Part shown: positions 1 to 6,225 of the stretch, piece after piece
Layout: each line of letters begins with the position of its first letter
Numbering within the stretch: the stretch's first letter is position 1
Source: an uncultured Gemmatimonadota bacterium
GTDB lineage: Bacteria > Gemmatimonadota > Gemmatimonadetes > Gemmatimonadales > GWC2-71-9
Length of the DNA stretch: 10,889 nt
Assembly (NCBI GenBank): GCA_946479805.1
Contig: CAMLHP010000065.1
Location: forward strand, 1 to 10,889
Direction: 5' to 3'
The notes under the pieces: model-generated
The model's database searches: none
Seen by the model: the letters and a program-made list of their open reading frames with translations, nothing else
Told to the model about the DNA's origin: nothing
Made by a program: the position numbers and the translations under genes

Positions 1-1835
1 CCCGCCATCTCCTGGTGCATCGCCGAGCAGAAGTTGGTGCAGTAGAACGGGAACACACCCGGCTTGTCGGCCCGGAGCCGGACCGTCTTGGTCTCGCCCG
101 GATCCATCACCACGTTGACGTCGTAGCCGGCGATGCCGAAGCCGTGCAGCATGTCGCGTTCCTGCTCGGCGTTGGTCACGTGAATGATCACCGAGTCACC
201 CTGCTGCACCTCGATGGCGTCGGGTGCGAAGTAGGACCGGATCGAGAAGAGCCTGACGTCGACTCTGTTGCCGCTCCGGGTGATTTTCGCGTCGGCGGCC
301 CGCCAAATTGCGTCGGGGTGCTTGTTCTCCTCCTTGGGGTACACCTCGATCGGGTTGATCAGGTCGGCCTTCACCAGCTGGGCGAAGTGGGGCTCGGGCT
401 CGGTGAATGCCTCGTAGAGCATGGTCATCCCGTCGCCGGTGATGTCGATCAGCTGGCTGGACTCCGGCTGTGATGGACCTACGTTCAAGTGTCGGCCCTT
501 GGAGAGCTTGTTGAGCGAGATCAGGTACTTGCCGTGGGGATGACGGGCATCGCCGTGGGCGGTGACCAGGTGTCCCACCGAGAAGTGAACCGGCATCTTG
601 GCGGTCACCAGCGCCGAGTCGTTGCCGTCGAACGGCCCCATCTTCCACTTGGTGATCACCGACTCGATGAACAGCGAGGTATAGGCGTAGCCCTGGTCGT
701 CGAACTGGGTGTGGAGCGGGCCCAGGCCAACCGGCACTTCGGCCACCCGGATGTCCTCGAACCGGAGCACGGGAATCCCATCCTCTTCACCAACGGTCTG
801 GCCCGACTCGACAGCGGCCAGGAACTTCTCGAAGTCGTACACCGTGACGTAGGGAGCCAGCTTGCCGCCGCCCACTACGTACCTGCCGTCGGGCGAGAAG
901 TCGGCGCCGTGGGGGCTCTTGGCCAGAGGAACCAGGTACATCATCCCGGGAATTTCCGCCGGGTCGAGCATCCTCACCCCGTCGACGATCCTGCCCTTGC
1001 CCGCGTTGGCGGCCTCCTCCGCCTTGCGCCAGTTGACGAAGGCGAGGTAGTCGCGGTCCCGCTGGCTGGCGGTCACTTCCAGCCGGCCGGTCGCACGCTC
1101 GGTGTTGTAGGAGCTCCAGACCGCCCAGTCGCGCGAGCTTTCCTTGCCGGTGGAGGCGAGGTCCCAGTTGAACGGCGGGGTGACTATCTGCCAGCCGAGC
1201 GACATGGTGCCGGTGGCGGAATCGATCTTCACTCCCGAGACCATGCCCTTGTACTCGGTCGCGTACTCGCTGAGCGGCGTGTACTTGCCGCGCGGGAGAG
1301 GGATGGAGAACCTGCTTGCCACCAGCGCGTACTCGCTGTTCTCGGTGAGGAACGCCGAGCCGTGGTTGCCGCTCGAGTTGGGAATGGGCCCGAAGATCTG
1401 GCGGGTCTTGAAGTCGCGCAGATCGATCCGGGCAAGCCGGTTGTTGGCGTTGTCGTTGACGAAGAGCCAGCGGCCGTCGTAGTCGCCATTGGTGCGCGAC
1501 ATGGAGGGGTGGTGCACGTCGCCCCAGGTGTAGTCGCCCAGCATGGCCTTGCTCTCTTCGTCAAAGCCGTAGCCGATGGCGGGATAGGGCGCGAAGACCG
1601 GGATGGTGGCGATGTGGCGCATGGACGGCACGCCGGCCACGTACACCTGGCCCGAATGTCCGCCGCTGTAGAACAGGTAGTACTCGTCTAGCTGCCCCGG
1701 CGCCACGAAGGTGCGGAGCGCCGCGTCGCGGGCTCCCGCCATCGGCGCGTCACCATCGCCCGGCCCCTTGGGCGCGCAGGAGGCGAGCAGCAGCGCGCCG
1801 GCCAGCAGTGCGCCGGCCCGCAGCAGGTTGCGCAT
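1..1835 (-). CDS. nosZ: Nitrous-oxide reductase NosZ, clade II-like, lipoprotein signal; 3' end cut by window edge
   Basis: Reduces N2O to N2 outside the cytoplasmic membrane, the last step of denitrification. One open frame of 611 codons runs from the ATG at 1835 to the left edge. The N-terminal propeller carries seven CuZ-site histidines: H108 and H109 (DVHHPS), H158 (GNHGSA), H309 (SPHG), H375 (GPLHTQF), H422 (VGHL) and H483 (EPEPHFA). Their spacing follows the known NosZ pattern. The C-terminal cupredoxin domain carries CuA ligands H564 (LHGF), C599, C603, H607 and M610 (CTNFCSAMHQEM). Only a few C-terminal residues should be missing. The N-terminus has no twin arginine; it has a short hydrophobic stretch ending in LASC, a lipobox with Cys20, so export is probably by Sec with lipid anchoring. 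The start lies 10 bases after the cytochrome gene, has no clear Shine-Dalgarno sequence, and is probably translationally coupled to it. Clade II assignment is inferred from the Sec-type signal and the context. Confidence 0.97.
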   Translation of the reverse strand, partial: MRNLLRAGALLAGALLLASCAPKGPGDGDAPMAGARDAALRTFVAPGQLDEYYLFYSGGHSGQVYVAGVPSMRHIATIPVFAPYPAIGYGFDEESKAMLGDYTWGDVHHPSMSRTNGDYDGRWLFVNDNANNRLARIDLRDFKTRQIFGPIPNSSGNHGSAFLTENSEYALVASRFSIPLPRGKYTPLSEYATEYKGMVSGVKIDSATGTMSLGWQIVTPPFNWDLASTGKESSRDWAVWSSYNTERATGRLEVTASQRDRDYLAFVNWRKAEEAANAGKGRIVDGVRMLDPAEIPGMMYLVPLAKSPHGADFSPDGRYVVGGGKLAPYVTVYDFEKFLAAVESGQTVGEEDGIPVLRFEDIRVAEVPVGLGPLHTQFDDQGYAYTSLFIESVITKWKMGPFDGNDSALVTAKMPVHFSVGHLVTAHGDARHPHGKYLISLNKLSKGRHLNVGPSQPESSQLIDITGDGMTMLYEAFTEPEPHFAQLVKADLINPIEVYPKEENKHPDAIWRAADAKITRSGNRVDVRLFSIRSYFAPDAIEVQQGDSVIIHVTNAEQERDMLHGFGIAGYDVNVVMDPGETKTVRLRADKPGVFPFYCTNFCSAMHQEMA

Positions 1836-1845
1836 GGTGCGCTGT

Positions 1846-2274
1846 TCAGTCGTCGTCGTTGTCATGGTCGCCTACCGCCTCGTGGTGGATGTCTTCCAGG
1901 ATGTCGTGGATTGAATCGCGCTCGGCGGGGCTCAGCTGGATCTGGGCGCTGAGCACCACCGCCATGGTGCCGGTGGGGTTCTCGAGGAAGTCGTCGAGCT
2001 CCATGTTGAAGCGGGTCTGGACGTCCTCGTATGCGAGGGTCAGGTCAGGGCCGACTTCAGCCGGTGACTTGACGCCGAGTGCGGAGATGGAATGGCACTG
2101 GGGGCAGCCCTTGACGACGAAGATTTCTCCCCGGGGATCGGTGAATCCGGGGCCCGCAGGCACGGACGCCCGGGCGTCAGGCTGGCTGCCGGCCTGGTCA
2201 GGAGGGGCATCCCCGCCGCCGCAGGCGGAGAGAAAAAGGGCTGCGGTTGCAGCTGCGAGCAGACGAGTAGCCAT
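1846..2274 (-). CDS. Small lipoprotein c-type cytochrome upstream of nosZ
   Basis: A 142-residue monohaem cytochrome c, probably the electron donor to NosZ or a link between the quinol-oxidising Nos components and NosZ. The signal peptide ends in the lipobox LSAC (Cys18), followed by a Gly/Pro/Ala/Asp linker to about residue 45. The haem motif CPQCH is at residues 57-61. Met104 (NPTGTM) is the likely axial ligand. The tail after residue 125 is rich in Asp and His (HHEAVGDHDNDDD). The start is supported by a GGAG six bases before the ATG. nosZ follows after 10 bases, so the two are almost certainly co-transcribed. Clade II nos clusters commonly encode c-type cytochromes (NosC1/NosC2-like), but I cannot assign this one to a named subfamily, so no symbol is given. 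The donor role is inferred from position and family. Confidence 0.93.
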   Translation of the reverse strand: MATRLLAAATAALFLSACGGGDAPPDQAGSQPDARASVPAGPGFTDPRGEIFVVKGCPQCHSISALGVKSPAEVGPDLTLAYEDVQTRFNMELDDFLENPTGTMAVVLSAQIQLSPAERDSIHDILEDIHHEAVGDHDNDDD

Positions 2275-2289
2275 CCAGTTCTCCGGGAG
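2275..2289 (-). promoter_or_regulatory. Ribosome binding site of the cytochrome c gene
   Basis: On the minus strand GGAG (2284-2281) stands six bases before the ATG at 2274. This is the same sequence and spacing as the site before the RHS gene at 6011-6014. No clear FNR/DNR-type dyad (TTGAT-N4-ATCAA) is visible between here and the palindrome at 2355. Confidence 0.6.
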
Positions 2290-2612
2290 TTGACCGGATG
2301 GAAGGCTACGGCAGGGGTGTTGGGGGGGCGGTGAAGGGAGGGTGAAGGTTTCTTAATCCGCAGATGACGCGGATGCAAGATGATGACGCTGACTGCTGGC
2401 AGAACGGCCAAGCATCAGCGTCATCATCTTAGATCCGTGTCATCGGTGGATTGGGGGAGCTGAGCGTCCTGACTTCCGAGACGAGGTAGAAGTCGCCAAG
2501 ATGCTGCGCCCCCGTCGCGGCCTGGAACAGCGCGCTCCGGCCGAAGGCTGCCGCCAGCTGCACCCCCGAGGAGGGGAGCTCCTCAAACCGATCCTCCGAT
2601 TACATGCTGGCC
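2285..2612. other. Gene-poor interval between the nos operon and the TPR gene
   Basis: It holds the cytochrome leader (2275-2340), the palindrome at 2355-2452, and about 160 bases downstream of the TPR gene. No stop codon interrupts the minus strand from 2599 to 2432 (56 codons, stop TAA at 2431-2429). The translation there looks protein-like (for example GDFYLVSEVRT), but it has no ATG and no ribosome binding site; a GTG at 2563 is the only internal candidate I found. It could be the 3' remnant of a lost gene or chance in GC-rich DNA. No RNA gene is recognisable. Confidence 0.4.
2355..2452. repeat. GATGA-rich imperfect palindrome, copy A
   Basis: Two arms of about 42 bases (2355-2397 and 2411-2452) flank a loop of about 13 bases. 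The left arm begins AATCCGCAGATGACGCGGAT, and the reverse complement of the right arm begins AATCCACCGATGACACGGAT. The inner GATGATGACGCTGA is identical in both arms. The element lies between the 3' side of the TPR gene and the 5' side of the nos operon. A diverged copy with the same architecture is at 9333-9427. It may be a dispersed REP/MITE-like repeat. It could form a long hairpin in RNA from either strand, though no U-run marks it as a standard terminator. Confidence 0.85.
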
Positions 2613-3365
2613 TTAAGTGGGGGAAAGGTCAAGTTGCGACTGGCCCAGCCCGCCCCAGGCTTCCGCCAGCTCCGGCACCAGCTGAAGCACTCGCTCGAAG
2701 GCGCCGATAGCCTCGGCGTGGCGGCCGAGCTGCATCAGGACATCGGCACGACGCAAGTGACCGTTGGGGATCTGGGGCGCACGCACAGCGACCAGGTCGT
2801 AGAGCGTGAGCGCCTCGGCGAGCCGGCCGTATGTTAGCAGAAGCTCCCCGCCCTGATACATCTCCGCTGGGGTGGCAATGGCACTGGCCTTCAGCCCTGC
2901 AATAGCCATCCCTGCCTCGCCATCACGGCCGAGAAGCAACAGCGTGCGCGCCAAATTGATGAGAACGGTTCCGTCGCCCGGCTCCAGCTCGAGCGCTGAC
3001 CGGAACGCGGATATCGCATCCTCATGTCTGCCCCCAGCCGTGACCGCGGCGCCGTAATCGGACCAGGCGGCCACATTGGTCGAATCGAGCGCCAGGGAAC
3101 GGCCAAGCACCGAGATTGCTGAGTCGGTCTGCCCGAGCAAAAGCTGCAATCTTCCGAGATCATAGAGCAGATGCGGATGGTTGGGTTGCTCGGCAAGCGC
3201 GGACTTAACCAGGGCGCGAGCCAAGCCAAGCGCCCCAGCTGCCTCGAGCGAATCTGCCGCCTGGTGGAGTGCCCAGGCCCTTTGGCTGAGTCGCGCCTGT
3301 GCGTGAATGCGACCTCCAAGGAGCACCGAGCTAGCGGCGCCAATTAAGAGCGCCCGCCAGACCAA
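2613..3365 (-). CDS. Exported tetratricopeptide-repeat protein
   Basis: A protein of about 250 residues made almost entirely of TPR helices, a fold that usually mediates protein-protein binding; the partner is unknown. An N-terminal hydrophobic segment (WRALLIGAASSVLLGG) ends in HAQA, a plausible signal peptidase I site, so the protein is probably periplasmic. About six TPR units follow, for example LLYDLGRLQLLLGQTDSAIS, AAWSDYGAAVTAGGRHEDAI and GHLRRADVLMQLGRHAEAIG, with the typical Gly/Ala and Pro positions. I chose the TTG at 3365 as start. It has AGAGG seven bases upstream, directly after the previous gene's TAG stop, and it removes a long overlap. The ATGs at 3446 and 3407 lie inside that gene, lack good ribosome sites, and add an Arg-rich extension before the signal. 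It is the last gene of the RHS transcription unit. Confidence 0.85.
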   Translation of the reverse strand: MVWRALLIGAASSVLLGGRIHAQARLSQRAWALHQAADSLEAAGALGLARALVKSALAEQPNHPHLLYDLGRLQLLLGQTDSAISVLGRSLALDSTNVAAWSDYGAAVTAGGRHEDAISAFRSALELEPGDGTVLINLARTLLLLGRDGEAGMAIAGLKASAIATPAEMYQGGELLLTYGRLAEALTLYDLVAVRAPQIPNGHLRRADVLMQLGRHAEAIGAFERVLQLVPELAEAWGGLGQSQLDLSPT

Positions 3366-3378
3366 CTGTCTGCCTCTA
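3366..3378 (-). promoter_or_regulatory. Stop codon and ribosome binding site deciding a TTG start for the TPR gene
   Basis: On the minus strand the upstream gene's TAG (3378-3376) runs into AGAGG (3377-3373). A seven-base spacer then leads to TTG (3365-3363). The arrangement suggests that ribosomes finishing one gene restart on the next. Confidence 0.55.
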
Positions 3379-3957
3379 CGGCACACGCTTGCCACAGAAC
3401 GCCCCATATGCACGCTTGGACTCCTCACCGATCTCCCAAGTCGCATTCCACGTTCCCGAAATACTTCGGTCCCCTACCTCGCGGATAGAAAGGCCTAGGG
3501 AGTAATGAAGACCGAATGCAAGCGCAATGTTGAACGCCGAATCCTTCTCGACATATCCGCCGAACACGGGCGAGAGCGCAGGATTGTGTCGCCACTTGCG
3601 GATCGGGAACTCCACGCCGAACAGGCGACCTAGATTGAGATCCGTACCTCCGACAGGCACAATCGTGCGGTTCCCGAGCGCATTCACGGAGAGGGCTGAA
3701 TCCTCTTCCGTCGGCTGAGACAATATCAAGCGACCTCGGGCGACCCCTTCACTCGAGGATACCTCTCCACCAACAAGCCATGCCATTACGTCGTACGAGC
3801 CGTCGAGCGATGTCGCCTGCGTAGGTGCATATCTAGCCCCCGCGGGGCTGACGACAGCGCTGTCGTCACACTGCGGTGTCACAGTCGCAAGCCTGGCTGT
3901 ACCACACGCTTGCGACACAAGGAGCGACAGGCCGAGCGCTAGTGTCCAAGATCGCAT
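3376..3957 (-). CDS. Exported or lipid-anchored protein of unknown function, overlapping the RHS gene
   Basis: 193 residues. The first 17 form a signal peptide followed by Cys18 (LLVSQAC). The lipobox is imperfect because Ser replaces the usual Leu at -3, so anchoring is uncertain. The mature part has many alternating hydrophobic and polar stretches (SLDGSYDVMAWLVGG, VARGRLILS, ISGTWNATWEIG), a pattern suggesting a small beta-rich, perhaps lipocalin-like, barrel. Cys30 and Cys188 could form a disulfide. The ATG lies 19 bases inside the end of the RHS frame, so translation is probably coupled. Position directly after an RHS tip is typical of immunity genes in polymorphic toxin loci, but similar small exported beta proteins may simply be common in this kind of genome. 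I do not recognise a named family, and the function is unknown. Confidence 0.82.
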   Translation of the reverse strand: MRSWTLALGLSLLVSQACGTARLATVTPQCDDSAVVSPAGARYAPTQATSLDGSYDVMAWLVGGEVSSSEGVARGRLILSQPTEEDSALSVNALGNRTIVPVGGTDLNLGRLFGVEFPIRKWRHNPALSPVFGGYVEKDSAFNIALAFGLHYSLGLSIREVGDRSISGTWNATWEIGEESKRAYGAFCGKRVP

Positions 3958-5216
3958 AGCTTCGGCTTCCTCATGGTGTCTAGCAGCACAGAAAACTCGT
4001 TACCCAAGACGGCCACGATTCCGCGGACGCGCGCATGTTCGCCAAACGCCGTCGAACCGACTGCATCGGTGTCGGCTGGGCTCAAGGTAGCATTGGCGAT
4101 GTGCATATGAACCACCATCACGTCTCCAGCAGGAAGCAAGGGATCTAAAAGGTTGACGCCGCCAACACGTTGCCACGTGGTGCGAACCGAACCCTGTCTG
4201 TCCCCGCCGACGACTACTGGCATACCGGGAGGTTCACCGAGTCGCATTGGCTCCAGCATTCTCAGCTGCATATCGGTGGCCACCCCAACTTCGAGCAGCA
4301 TGCCGCCTGACAAAAACCAGCCAGTCTGCGCTGCACGTAACTGGGATACTGTCTGAGCGAATCCAGGTGCTTCGCGTATCTGGTTGCACGGATCAGGATC
4401 GCTAGGCTCAGGCGGCGGAGCCGTTGGGGCTCGAGGCGCCATAGGGTTGTAACCTCCTCCACCTCCTCCTCCACTCGGCTCATCGGCGCTGAGGTCGTCT
4501 TCCGGTGAGCCGGTGCAGTAAGAACCAATCCAGACGTATTGATCGCTGCCCGGAACTCGTTTGCCGGAATACTTCTCCTCCAGCCATGTGTGGCGATACA
4601 GATCGTAGCACGATTCGAGACCGAATGGGTCTCTCCGATCCAGCGGAGCTCCATCGCCGTATTGATACGGATTCGGACCGCCCTCGAGCCCGAGAGGATC
4701 CTCCTGCACAAACCGCCGAAGCAGGGGGCTGTAGTACCGGGCCCGGTGGAATGTGAATCCGGTTTCCGCATCATGCTCGCGGCCACCCCAGCCGAACCGA
4801 AGATTCCAGCCAATGATGAAGGATGAGCTGGAATCCCTCGCGATGCGCTCGCCATACGGCCCGAAGCGCTGGGACATCATCCACGTACCGTCGCGCTTCG
4901 CGACCGTCCGGATGCTGCCGATACGATCCGTCGCCACGTAATAGTGTGTGCCAGCTCCATCACGCAGCGCCACGAGATTGTCGATGCCGGGGCCGTACGT
5001 GTACTTCATTGTCATGGTGCCGGCAGGCGTCCGCTCGTAGGCGATATGATCGCCGTGGTACGCGAAGTCGATATTGGTGACCCCACCACCGGAGGCGGCA
5101 AACGGCACGTGCCTGGCGATGCGCCGCCCAAGCACGTCATAGGCATACTCTCCAACCAATGTGTCGTTATACACGACGCGCGTGAGCTGGTTCAGGGCGT
5201 TGTAGGTGTAGTACCT
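3939..5216 (-). pseudogene. RHS gene, 3' segment: core domain and variable C-terminal tip
   Basis: About 425 residues. YD repeats continue (RYYTYNALNQLTR, GEYAYDVLGRRIARH), then comes the hallmark RHS-associated core motif: RARYYSPLLRRFVQEDPLGL, then GGPNPYQYGDGAPLDRRDPFGL. After DPFGL (4617-4631) starts a 225-residue tip unlike the core. It has a Cys-containing stretch, an eight-glycine linker plus Pro-rich linker (about 4370-4470), then a globular end. That end has HMHIANATLSPAD (4071-4109), which resembles the H-x-H...S-x-x-D metal site of JAMM/JAB peptidases. QTGWFLSG (from 4328) resembles their E-T-x-G-x-L-x-G region but with Gln for the catalytic Glu. The tip may be a former toxin or processing peptidase. 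An in-frame ATG at 5348 is probably not a real start, because the sequence before 5217 belongs to another frame. Confidence 0.78.
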
Positions 5217-5217
5217 C

Positions 5218-5775
5218 AGTGCCATCGGCCTCCAGCCACGCAGCCAGGTTTCCGGCGCGATCATAGAGCAAGGTGTCCCGGCCAGCCGCCGTCTGCCGGC
5301 TGACCAGCCGCTCGGTCGTCGGGTCGAATGTCGCATCGTCGGCGGCAACGCTCACGTTGCCCATACGGTCGAACAGGTAGTCTTCCGAAGCAACCAGCAC
5401 CCCGTTCGTGACCCCGCGCCACTTGGCCAGGCGATTCCAGCCATCATACGTCGCCGAATCAACCAATGTGACGGTCGATTGCCCCTGTCCGTTCTGGTAC
5501 GCCCAGGACCATGCGAGTGTGGTGTGCCCATCCGTGGTCGGGAGCTCCCGGCCCAGCGCACCCCCCACATAGGAGCTCGCTGGCGATGTGATGAAGGATG
5601 TCGTCGCCGACTCCAGGGCAAGATGCGGCTTGAAGATGGTTTCGTGCTGCATCCGCTGTGCGCCGGCCGCGCTGACCCCAAAGCCATCGAGTCGCCCCCG
5701 ACCGTCATAGTCGTACTCCCACGTATCGCCCATTGCGGTAGTCAGCGATGTCGGTAATCCTCGCACGGCCTCGTA
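5218..5775 (-). pseudogene. RHS gene, middle segment: YD repeats
   Basis: The frame from 5775 to 5218 contains recognisable YD-repeat units: TWEYDYDGRGRLDGF, SATYDGWNRLAKWRG, EDYLFDRMGNVS and DTLLYDRAGNLAAW. The spacing of about 20-45 residues between tyrosine-aspartate motifs is usual for RHS shells. An ATG at 5847 opens this frame on paper, but the 24 residues it adds are out of register with the upstream secreted domain and show no RHS pattern, so it is probably not a real start. Confidence 0.7.
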
Positions 5776-6004
5776 CCGTGTTGTCCGCGCGCGACGTGAA
5801 GTACGACTGGGGCGTGACCATGATGTTCCACTGCTGGTTGCCGCCACCCATGGGCATCATCCCGCCGCCAACGCCCTGGCCGAGGCCTTCGCCCTGCGCC
5901 GAGAGCAGGCGAGGCGCAGCCACCAGCGCCAGGAACGCCAGTATCAATGGCACGGATGCACGAAGACAGGGCCAGGCCGGGCACAGGCGGGCGAGACAAG
6001 GCAT
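5776..6004 (-). pseudogene. RHS gene, 5' segment: signal peptide and start of secreted domain
   Basis: The ATG at 6004 has GGAG six bases upstream, so the start is well supported. About 37 residues form a Sec signal peptide ending LLSAQ, with hydrophobic core VPLILAFLALVAAP. A Gly/Met-rich linker (GVGGGMMPMGGG) follows, then WNIMVTPQSYFTSRADNT. After this point the frame continues to a stop at 5705 without RHS resemblance, while a different frame takes up RHS-like sequence from TAC at 5775. The signal peptide implies Sec-dependent export of the original protein rather than loading onto a cytoplasmic type VI spike. Confidence 0.65.
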
Positions 6005-6014
6005 CGAACGCTCC
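6005..6014 (-). promoter_or_regulatory. Ribosome binding site of the RHS gene
   Basis: On the minus strand GGAG (6014-6011) lies six bases before the ATG at 6004. It is intact although the downstream gene is broken, which supports a once functional start here. Confidence 0.55.
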
Positions 6015-6225
6015 GGGCAGGGGGAGACCGGGCACAGATCGCCACTGAGCGGACGGTGGCGAGGTTGACGATGCAGCTACGATTTGAAACCGTTGGTATC
6101 CCTATGTAGGAAGACAAACAGCGATGCGCAAGGCAGTTCTCGGCCGCCGCTATCACCAGGCCCGTGCCGATATCCCAGCAGCGTGGAATCGAGCTTAGAT
6201 TGTCAGCATATCGAACCTCGGCCTC
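6015..6225. other. Divergent intergenic region between the RHS and gspE genes
   Basis: About 210 bases upstream of two genes pointing away from each other, so it must hold both promoters. I see no confident -35/-10 pair. A TAGATT (6196-6201) could serve as a -10 for gspE. The ATG of gspE at 6226 has no Shine-Dalgarno sequence (the preceding bases are pyrimidine-rich). No operator dyad, RNA gene or repeat is evident. Confidence 0.35.

Larger units (their letters stand above)
3939..6004 (-). pseudogene. RHS/YD-repeat gene, internally shortened and frame-disrupted
   Basis: Three successive minus-strand frames together read as one RHS-family protein: signal peptide (6004 to about 5776), part of the YD-repeat shell (about 5775 to 5218), and repeats, core motif and variable tip (about 5216 to 3939). 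RHS proteins are normally well over 1,000 residues and form a hollow shell around a C-terminal toxin. Here only about 690 codons exist, and the first junction jumps straight from a secreted N-terminus into mid-shell repeats, which suggests an internal deletion. The second junction (5214-5220) fits one extra G or two lost bases: repeats read cleanly on both sides, with AWLEADGT before it and RYYTYNALNQLTR after it. No slippery run is present, so programmed frameshifting is unlikely. A sequencing or assembly error could explain the second change but hardly the first. Confidence 0.8.

Noticed and set aside
489..1691. 400-codon open frame on the plus strand
   Set aside because: It is the exact antisense register of nosZ, whose translation matches the family along its length with all copper ligands. 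Long antisense frames are expected in GC-rich DNA.
1..1835. Frameshift in nosZ
   Set aside because: Translation of the N-terminal region, each CuZ site, the 420-560 segment and the CuA end all falls in one register.
2355..2452. Simple rho-independent terminator
   Set aside because: The stem is about 42 bp with mismatches and lacks a following T-run, and a second copy exists as a dispersed element. It fits a repeat family better.
5205..5225. Programmed ribosomal frameshift joining the two RHS frames
   Set aside because: There is no slippery heptamer or homopolymer and no evident stimulatory structure at 5214-5220. An indel or read error is simpler.
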